64,000 bases of DNA from Diplonema papillatum (lineage: Eukaryota; Euglenozoa; Diplonemea; Diplonemida; Diplonemidae), in NCBI GenBank assembly GCA_030068145.1, contig JAPJBO010000308.1, positions 62,001-126,000 of the forward strand, in the 5' to 3' direction. Position 1 is the stretch's first letter, and every line of letters starts with the position of its first letter. A program made the position numbers and the translations under genes. Below the pieces are notes generated by a model. That model was not told where the DNA came from. It made no database searches and saw only the letters and a list, made by a program, of their open reading frames with translations. Positions 57,432 to 64,000 of this stretch are shown piece by piece.

Positions 57432-58656
57432 CGATGCCAAAAGGGGGGGGGGGGGGTTGGGCAGATGTTTTATGGCATAGTAAGATACTGGGCATGTGGG
57501 GTACGGGACCCATATCCCCCCAGAAACCATTTTTTCGGGCCGGTTTTGGGGCCAAATGCCCTCGGAGAGCCTTTTTCTGAGCGCAAAACTCTGTTTCTGT
57601 GGGTTTCGAGGCCCCGCACGGTGCACTCCAGCTTCGTGTGGGGGTGTTAACTGTGCGGCCAAAGTGTCGGGCGTGGGCACACCTGCTAGATCCAGTGTGC
57701 CACACCCGCAAATCCAGCGTGAAATCCACTGACACCCAAAAATCCAGTGCGGAATCCAGTGTGACACCCGCAAATCCAGTGTGAAACCCACTGTACACCA
57801 GCTAAAACAGTTCCCCAAGTTGGATCGAGTCACCTGTCGTCCAACGCAAATCAATCATCAAGGAGGCGAGGCCCCTGGTTGTTAAAAAAGCTGACCCCAG
57901 GTTCTTCTGGCAGTATTGGCAACTTTTATTGGCAGAAATCGGCTTGTCGGATCGAAAGAAGTGAGTTTGCTGCTGGTAACCTCACGAAGGCGATGGTTAA
58001 TCGTGTTCCCTTCTGCAGGTGTCGCACACGTCCGGCCAGGTGTTCGAACCGGGCACCACGTAGCTGGCGGTACGTGGTGTACGACACCTTTGCCGTTAGT
58101 TGGCCTTCTTCGTCCACCAGCCTGTGCTAGAAGGATTTGTGCGACGAACGTCTTGTGCACGACAGCTTTTCCGTGACCCACGACGTCGGTGGTTGCCTCC
58201 ACGAGATCGTCGAATGCCTGCTGCCTCATGGGTCACCTTTGTCGGTCGCCCTCTGTACAGAGACCCCGGGCGCAATCGGGCAACTCCTGCAGCTTTCATC
58301 AGAAAGGCTCTCGTCGCTCTAAAGTGTCTCCGTGTGCGTCTTGCCTTGCAAATTTTTGAGCCAATTCTTCGAACGAAACGCATTTACGAGTCACGCATTC
58401 TGAGAACAGAGTTAAGTTCCTGTTCTGGGTGGGTGCTGCCGCCGCAGCCATTGTACAGTCGTAACCCTACCTGGGGCCTCAAAGTCCACAACAACTGAGG
58501 ATTGCGCTCAGAAAAAGGTTCTCCGAGGGCATTGGACCCCAAAATCGGCCCGAAAACATGGTTTCTGGGGGGGTATGGGTCCTATACCCCACATGCCCAG
58601 TATCTGACTATACCAGAAAACATCTGCCCAAACCCCCCCCCCCCCTTTTGGCATCG
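57432..58656. mobile_element. Foldback element with 154-bp inverted arms
   Basis: Arms 57432-57585 and 58502-58656 are about 85% complementary (GATGCCAAAAG + G-run at the outer edges). The 916-base spacer holds a short tandem of AAATCCAGTGTG (57695-57795) and, on the minus strand, a possible exon at about 57990-58120 (LVDEEGQLTAKVSYTTYRQL after acceptor CTAGCACAG). That exon is unproven. Confidence 0.7.
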
Positions 58657-60503
58657 TCTCATATGGTACCGGCACGGACGCGGCGACCGTCGCCTGGCGT
58701 GGGGCGCCGCGGCTTCGGCGGTTCGCATCTGCCGGTGAAGGTTGCAACGCGGCGCGTTTGACTGGGCTCTGGAGGAGGGCCGCAGGCGGCACAAACAACA
58801 TTTCCTGCCTTTTTCTGGCCCCAAGCAGCGCCGAGCCTCGCCAGAATCATCCAGGGGCAACTGAAGAGTTTCCCATGCCCCTTCGTAAGCCGGTCTATCC
58901 CCTTCTGATAGACTGTGATGTACCGCGAAGTGAACCGTGAAACACAGCTCCCCGCCAGGCAATTCTATGCAGCTCCAGGAGATAGGATGGGCCTGATGAC
59001 GAGCCGTGATGTTTGAAGTTAGAACGCAGAGTATCTGCAGCGATGCCGCGATAGGTAACGCAGTTCCAAGGAACCCAGATGGTTGCACACGCGGCGGGGC
59101 AGTTTTTCACTGGCAAACGGGTGGTGGCCGGCGGCTCCCTGCGTAATTTGCAAGCACCGCGAGACCCCCCTCGTTCGTTCCGGAGTTCTTTCGTTTCCTC
59201 TCTCGTGTTCCCGGCATTGGTTTCTGGTTTTATCCCTCGTGGTATTCCGCTCACGTTTTCCCGCACAACGGCGCGTAGACGAATTCTCCAAGTTTGCTGA
59301 GGGAATTCTGCAAGCAGAGTTGAACAACAGAGTGGACCGGCTACACTGCGTGTGGTAGTTCGACCTATTCGGCCAGACAGCAACACCTTGCGCCAGGAGT
59401 CCTGAGGCGGCGAGTGGTAAGGTTGTTGTCTCCATCAAAAACAGGTGTATTGGTATGCTGGCGCCGTCACGGTGCAGCTGCGCCGCTTCTTCCGGACAAC
59501 CACTGGCTGGCTGATGGTTCACCGAGGGTGGGGACGTATGCCTACCACACACGATGGTACTGCCGTGGGACCGGACGCTAGCACCTGTTGGCTATGACGT
59601 GGACACCATCCTACCTTCTGTCTATGGCGACGTTAAAAGCTGCCAGAGGCTGACCCGGCATACAGCTCGTTGCGTCACCATCGTGGCTCATGAGCTCCTG
59701 CGATGGGAGGTGGGAAAGAGGATCCCGAGACTCGGGCTTCTTCCTCTCAACCGACTTTGCATTCGCAGTTTTTAGGCACTCCTGGAGCCGGATCACTGAA
59801 CTCCCCGCCAGCGACACTATTCAGACACATGATTGAAGTCTTGCCGTCCATGTTCAAGGTCGTCCACTGGTCATCCGATCCAAATCGAGCCTGTGAGGTG
59901 TGCGAGCATGAAAAGTAAGACCGCAAAAAGCGGCAGCCTGAACTTCAGGTTGCGCGTACACCGGCGAGTCGAACTCAGCTGGACTCAGCAGACAACTACC
60001 GGCTGCACTGCAGCATTCACGCAAAAATGCGAACCCGAAGTTGGCCCACAATTTGGACCGGTTGATCGTGTTCCTGCTTGCTTGTGAATTCTGAAGGCCC
60101 CGAAAGAACACGCTCCACCCGGCGTTTTATGTTTCCGACGATCCCGTGGGACGTGTCTTTCGACCTTTTGTTTGTTTTGTGAGGTTTTTAGAGTTAAAGT
60201 TCGCTTGAAATTCCGGGGGTTTAGGGTGTCCGTGTGACCGTTCATGAATGGGTTCTCTTTTAAGCCTTCGCACTACATTTGCAGAAGGCACCCCGCAAAT
60301 ATGCGAACCCAAAAGAACTGCGAAAACGGGGTTTTGCCTCTATGGAGACATTTCGTGTTATTCTGCAGATGCTTTGAGCTATCTTTGTGTCTATGCTTTC
60401 AGTCGTCTTCTTAACCATGGTTAAGTGCACAAGGATGTCAGCCGAAGCTGACGAAGCTTTGGCTGACACCATTTGACCGGCTCGAACAAACAGGATGGCA
60501 CAC
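58657..60503. other. No certain gene; repeat F and family C copies at right
   Basis: Minus frames between 58600 and 59110 (NCVTYRGIAADTLRSNF, YLLELHRIAWRGAVFHGSLR) may be retroelement debris. Repeat F lies at 60130-60187 and the 5'-motif at 60185-60207. Neither gives a gene that I can support. Confidence 0.35.
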
Positions 60504-60798
60504 CTCGGTGGTGCATTTGCACTCGGAGTTTTCATCGGCGCACTCGACCCAGCGCGGGCCTTTCGGCACCGCCGGGGGAGGCGTCGGCTTGAGCTTCGGC
60601 GGCTCGGCAATCGTTTCGACAGACGGCGACTCCTTCGCCTCCCATCTTTTGTCCAGCTTCAGCTCGCCGAACGAGGCGAGGTGGTGCCGCAGCCATCGCT
60701 CCATCCAGTCCCCGCAGCGGTCCCATTGGTGGACCACTGCTGCCGTGCGTCCCTTCTTGTCCATGATCATCTGATTCGAATCGAAGTCCAGCAGATCC
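60504..60798 (-). CDS. Exon of a protein with a WxxCAxExxxCxC motif
   Basis: The exon ends at a phase-0 donor GTGTGC. Acceptor either CAAAGCAG (phase 2, given) or CGAATCAG 30 bases on (phase 0, then MIMDKKGRTA). It reads VVHQWDRCGDWMERWLRHHL, a Pro/Lys linker and RWVECADENSECKCTTE. The last part resembles the start of a short Cys motif (W-x-x-CA-x-E-x-x-x-C-x-C) repeated in many algal and oomycete extracellular proteins. The other exons were not found. Confidence 0.45.
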
Positions 60799-61924
60799 CT
60801 GCTTTGTGTTTTGGATGCATACGCAACGGACACGGGTTCGTACTAATACTCTGAATACGCACCTTCTTTACTTGGATGAAAGTCCGCTTAGAAACTACCC
60901 AACAGGCCTATGTCTAGGTAGGGTGAGATTGAAGAACTTGCCTAAACGGTTGTGTTGGGGCCCTTTACATGAAGCGGACCATCATCAGCGCGGAACCTGG
61001 CTGGAGACAGGGCAGCGGTGTGAGTACTTATGTTTGCGCACGCGTAGAGAAAGGCGGTGGATGCGTGCGTGTGCAAAGAGTGCCTTGGGTATGTTTGGTT
61101 ATGTTCTACGCGGTTCGGCCTAGTAGGGTAAGTATGCTCTCTCGAGGCAATGGCCGTTCATGTTGGTCTGTGCCAGCTGCGACAAGTATGCATATCATCT
61201 TGGCCATCATGCTCGCGGAAAGAAAGAGAGAGACGGGTTAGAGTGCCGGGGACCACCTCTTCACCACTTCCTCTCGTACTTCTACGGTGGCTGCAAGTCG
61301 TTCCGTCGGAGGCGTGTTGCGGCGTGCGATATTTACGAAAGAAATGCGTAGTTTTGTTTTATTCTTAGAAGAATGTGGATCATATCTTTTGCCGGTAGAT
61401 CGACTTCAGGACCGCAAAGGAAACGGAACTGCTAAAACGAAGCCACACCTCAAGCCCCTCTTCCCGTTGTTCGTGGTGCACGCCCCTCCAATGGTCAATA
61501 CCGGACCGTCGCCGTATGGTACTGTCGTGACATTCATCAGCCCGCTCCAAATGAGGTAATTCATCTGTATTTCGTTGTTTGTCATCATCAATCGCGAGAT
61601 CTTTCAGTACTCGTCTTCGACAGGCGCACTAAAGAACGGAAGGGAAAGACAGAGTACACGACACGCTTGCTGGGCTACTGGGTTTTAACTGTATTCCGTG
61701 TGATCAGATGTTACGTGTGTTCACAACATGTTGTGCCCCATGTTGCATAACATGTGAAACATCCTAGTCCATAAAGAAACTTGCTTGGAATGGTAGGCTC
61801 GAGCTTGTCTTATCTGTCACCTCCGACGGACACTTAGGTCGGATCAGCATTATTTTCTTCACTGCGGTGGTGTGCGCACTCTGTTTTCGTCTCGGGTTCA
61901 GATCTCATAATATTTTTGTGTGAG
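60799..61924. other. No gene recognised
   Basis: A diverged form of the 5'-motif is at 60877-60898. Nothing else supported. Confidence 0.4.
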
Positions 61925-62185
61925 CACCTGCTTTGTAGGAAATACTTGAGGAGACTGCCAGTTGCGAAATCTCAACAGGTGTGGTACTCATCAGCATGCT
62001 GATGACTCCTCACTATCGCAACAATATTCCAAGTCTCAAAGCAGGCAAATGTGTTGTAGCCCACACGAAACACAGGTAAATCTGGGTTTAGTGGCGGGCG
62101 TAAGCGTTCAACAAAAAAAGACCCGCTTTGTGACCCTGTAGCCTCCTTCGAATTGAATGCACAAGGCGGTCCGTCAAGTATTTCG
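61925..62185 (-). repeat. Dispersed family A, full copy, minus orientation
   Basis: Reverse complement of the 28.6 and 46.0 kb copies, extended by GAATATTGTTGCGATAGTG and the AGCATGCTGATGAG palindrome-like text also found at 28.15 kb. It lies in the intron right after the 62.2 kb exon. Confidence 0.8.
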
Positions 62186-62236
62186 TTCGTCGGTTCCGAA
62201 GAAGGGAAGCGGGGGGGTTGTAAGCAAAGGGCAAAC

Positions 62237-62518
62237 CATTGGCTGGTCGGGAAGGACGGGCGGCACGCAGCTCGGGCCCTTTTTGCCGTTCGCAATCATC
62301 TCGTCAATGAACTCGTTGAGCATGCGGATGGAGCCGGCGCGATTGCCGAGGATTTGGCCGGCGCAGAGCATAGGCTTGCTCTTGTACTTTTTCCACGCCG
62401 CGTCCCCGTAGCACTTGGTCGCCAACCTGCAGAACCAGTGCGTGCAGTCGATGCCGCGCATCTTGCCTCTTTCGATCGTCTTCTCCGTATCGCCGTAGTA
62501 TTCCTCGTACACAAAAAC
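62237..62518 (-). CDS. Exon of a possible glycosyltransferase-like protein
   Basis: 94 codons, phase 0 at both ends, acceptor GGCAGTCAG and donor GTTTGC. It reads VFVYEEYYGDTEKTIERGKM, CTHWFCRLATKCYGDAAWKK and MLCAGQILGNRAGSIRMLNE. The (I/M)LCAG-x(2)-G-x-R/TAG-x(3)-MLN/RYL core resembles a motif in nucleotide-sugar glycosyltransferase-like proteins of algae. That is memory of a pattern, not a search. The flanking exons are not seen within the window. Confidence 0.55.
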
Positions 62519-63686
62519 CTGACTGCCACTCGGCGGCCTGCAATGGGGTGTCGTTTGTATAATGGTTTATTTTGGAGGGAATTGGAAAGGTTGAAAGAGG
62601 TTTTGGGGGTCACCGTCGGTTTGTGTGTTTTTTTTTTTTTTTGGGGGGGGGCAGGGAAGTAGCTTGAGCTCTGAGCCCCACGTAAAATCCTACCAAATGT
62701 TGTACAGAGCACTTTTCAGGGTCCTCGTGGCACTTGGTGCGTGTGGAGCTCAGACCGACACTGTGTTGAGGGTGTGGGGTGTTCGGACGAAATGCGGCAC
62801 GTGCAAGTGGTTTTTGCTCATCGAAGGTAGCGCCACACAGCAAGAATTGCTAGCCGCTTTGTAGTCCACAGAGACTGTGGCAACTTTGTAGTTGTCACTA
62901 CTGTCCACCACAGAGACTGTCCTTCGGGAAGCAAAAAAGCCATGCGAAGAAGGCAAGTGTCGCCTGGCGGTTATCTGCGACAGCAGGGCTGACAGCTGCA
63001 GTCTTCTTGGCAACACGACATGTAACATCACGTAAGCTAATACCAGCGCCGCAGGCGCGGAAATTTTTTCAAGCTAATGGGTCAGCGCTGCAGGTATCCA
63101 AACAGCAAGAATAGCCGCTTTGTGGTCACAGGGACTGCGGCAAAGTTGATGCGAGTCAAGTGCACTTTCATGTACCCGACAGGGTGCTCCTCTTTGTGGT
63201 AGTCACTACTGCCCACCACAGAGAGCAGGGCGGACAACTGCGGACTTCTTTGGCAAAAAACAAGACATGAAACAGTACATAAGCCAAAAATGCCAGCGCC
63301 GCAGGCGCGGAAAATTTTGCCAAGCTAATGGGCCAGTGCAGCAGGTTCCAAAATTGAGGGTGTACATTGCTAGAACGATGATCCAAAGGTGCAGTAACCG
63401 TACTGTAGCATCATCCACCTACTCGCTGCCCACTACATTCCCACCACCACCACTGCCCACCGCACCACCCACCCACTGCACAACCTCCACAACCTCCCAC
63501 CACATGACAACCCACTTCCGCTGACATCTGACCGCTGGCTATAACTATAGTTTTGTTTCGAGACTGGAGGTCCTATGAACATGCCATGTGAATAGCCTCT
63601 ATTCGAGCCAACCCGGCTTTTCTTCATGGAAAAAGTGTATTGTTTTTGGAAAGAGCCGGGCAAGCTTTTTTTTTTCCTCGCAAAAG
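62519..63686. other. No gene; family H repeats
   Basis: Family H units at 62825-63110 and 63110-63350 share AGCGCCGCAGGCGCGGAAA, CAAGCTAATGGG and CTTTGTGGTC/CTTTGTAGTC blocks. A T/G run is at 62627-62650. Confidence 0.6.
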
Positions 63687-63758
63687 GTATGCGGGTGGCA
63701 GAGTGACCGGGCGTCGGCCTTCAGGCCGGTGGTCCGGGTTCGAACCCCGCCCATGACA
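63687..63758 (+). repeat. tRNA-like sequence
   Basis: Box A-like GGCAGAGTGACCGGGCG and a perfect box B GGTTCGAACCC, with an anticodon-stem-like GGCC-TTCA-GGCC between. The acceptor arms do not pair well and no T-run terminator follows directly, so a tRNA relic or SINE head is more likely than a working tRNA. Confidence 0.4.
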
Positions 63759-64000
63759 TTTTTCCGAAGATTGTTTTCGAGGTTTTGTTGCGTTTCCAGG
63801 TCCAATGTACCCGAAAATTGCGTTTTTGCGGAGTTTTTCAGCATCTCGCGGCATTTGGGTCACCACGGGAAACGGAGTCGGGGGGGGGGGGGGGGGGGGG
63901 TCGTTGTTGTTGGTGATGGTTTTGTGGGATGAAGTAGGGGAAAGAAAATTTCTTTTTGCGGTGGTCTCCGCTGGCCTGGTAGTCCGTGCTACCTCCTTTC
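63759..64000. other. No gene; poly-G run
   Basis: A run of about 20 G lies at about 63881-63900; nothing else supported. Confidence 0.4.

Noticed and set aside
63687-63758. Functional tRNA gene
   Set aside because: Boxes A and B are good, but the acceptor stem does not pair and there is no immediate T-run. Kept only as a tRNA-like repeat. The heads at 23.9 and 24.2 kb fail for the same reason and carry SINE bodies.

Overview
This is a repeat-dense nuclear window from a eukaryote, most likely a protist. The evidence is spliceosomal GT-AG introns, a TVP23-family Golgi membrane protein split over three exons, secreted proteins with signal peptides, tRNA-derived SINE-like repeats, retrotransposon relics, long microsatellites and a 1 kb satellite. 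There are no bacterial operons. The lineage cannot be fixed from the sequence. Every coding locus I recognise with any confidence, apart from retroelement debris, lies on the minus strand. Such one-way gene order is known from dinoflagellates and euglenozoans, but no spliced-leader sequence known to me was found.

Layout, left to right. 1-2.9 kb: retroelement tail and a tRNA-like element. 3.3-4.8 kb: multi-pass membrane protein with two broken copies of its C-terminal coding region downstream. 6.6-6.9 kb: (TTG)n tract. 7.5-8.1 kb: possible hAT-type transposase-like fragment. 10.4-10.9 kb: two ankyrin exons. 11.4-15.4 kb: long Gln/His-rich protein with twelve copies of an LDDISARAAALA motif. 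17.5-19.6 kb: P-loop ATPase (possibly ORC4-like) with a duplicated tail. 20-28 kb: three tandem copies of a secreted Cys-rich gene, with an RNase H relic, SINEs and an ATAACGTT-rich inverted-repeat element between them.

31.7-35.9 kb: aldehyde dehydrogenase gene with a 2.7 kb intron, preceded by three decayed copies of its own 5' end. 38.9-39.3 kb: (CA)n. 40.9-41.3 kb: 19-bp minisatellite. 42.4-45.4 kb: TVP23 gene whose first intron holds about 770 bp of GT repeats. 47.5-48.6 kb: gene with duplicated, mutually damaged 5' ends. 50.6-53.4 kb: LRR-like gene with several partial copies, one inverted. 53.9-55.6 kb: CCCAG array and 42-bp satellite. 57.4-58.7 kb: foldback element. 60.5-60.8 and 62.2-62.5 kb: isolated exons of two further genes.

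Three patterns cut across loci. First, nearly all introns I could place begin GTNTGC (mostly GTATGC), not the usual GTRAGT, and almost all sit in phase 0. Second, genes are repeatedly accompanied by tandem copies of only their first or last few hundred bases. Third, a short motif, AAGCGAACTTTNACTCTAAA, recurs about ten times in one orientation and lies just 5' of at least four start codons. These are the parts most worth following up.
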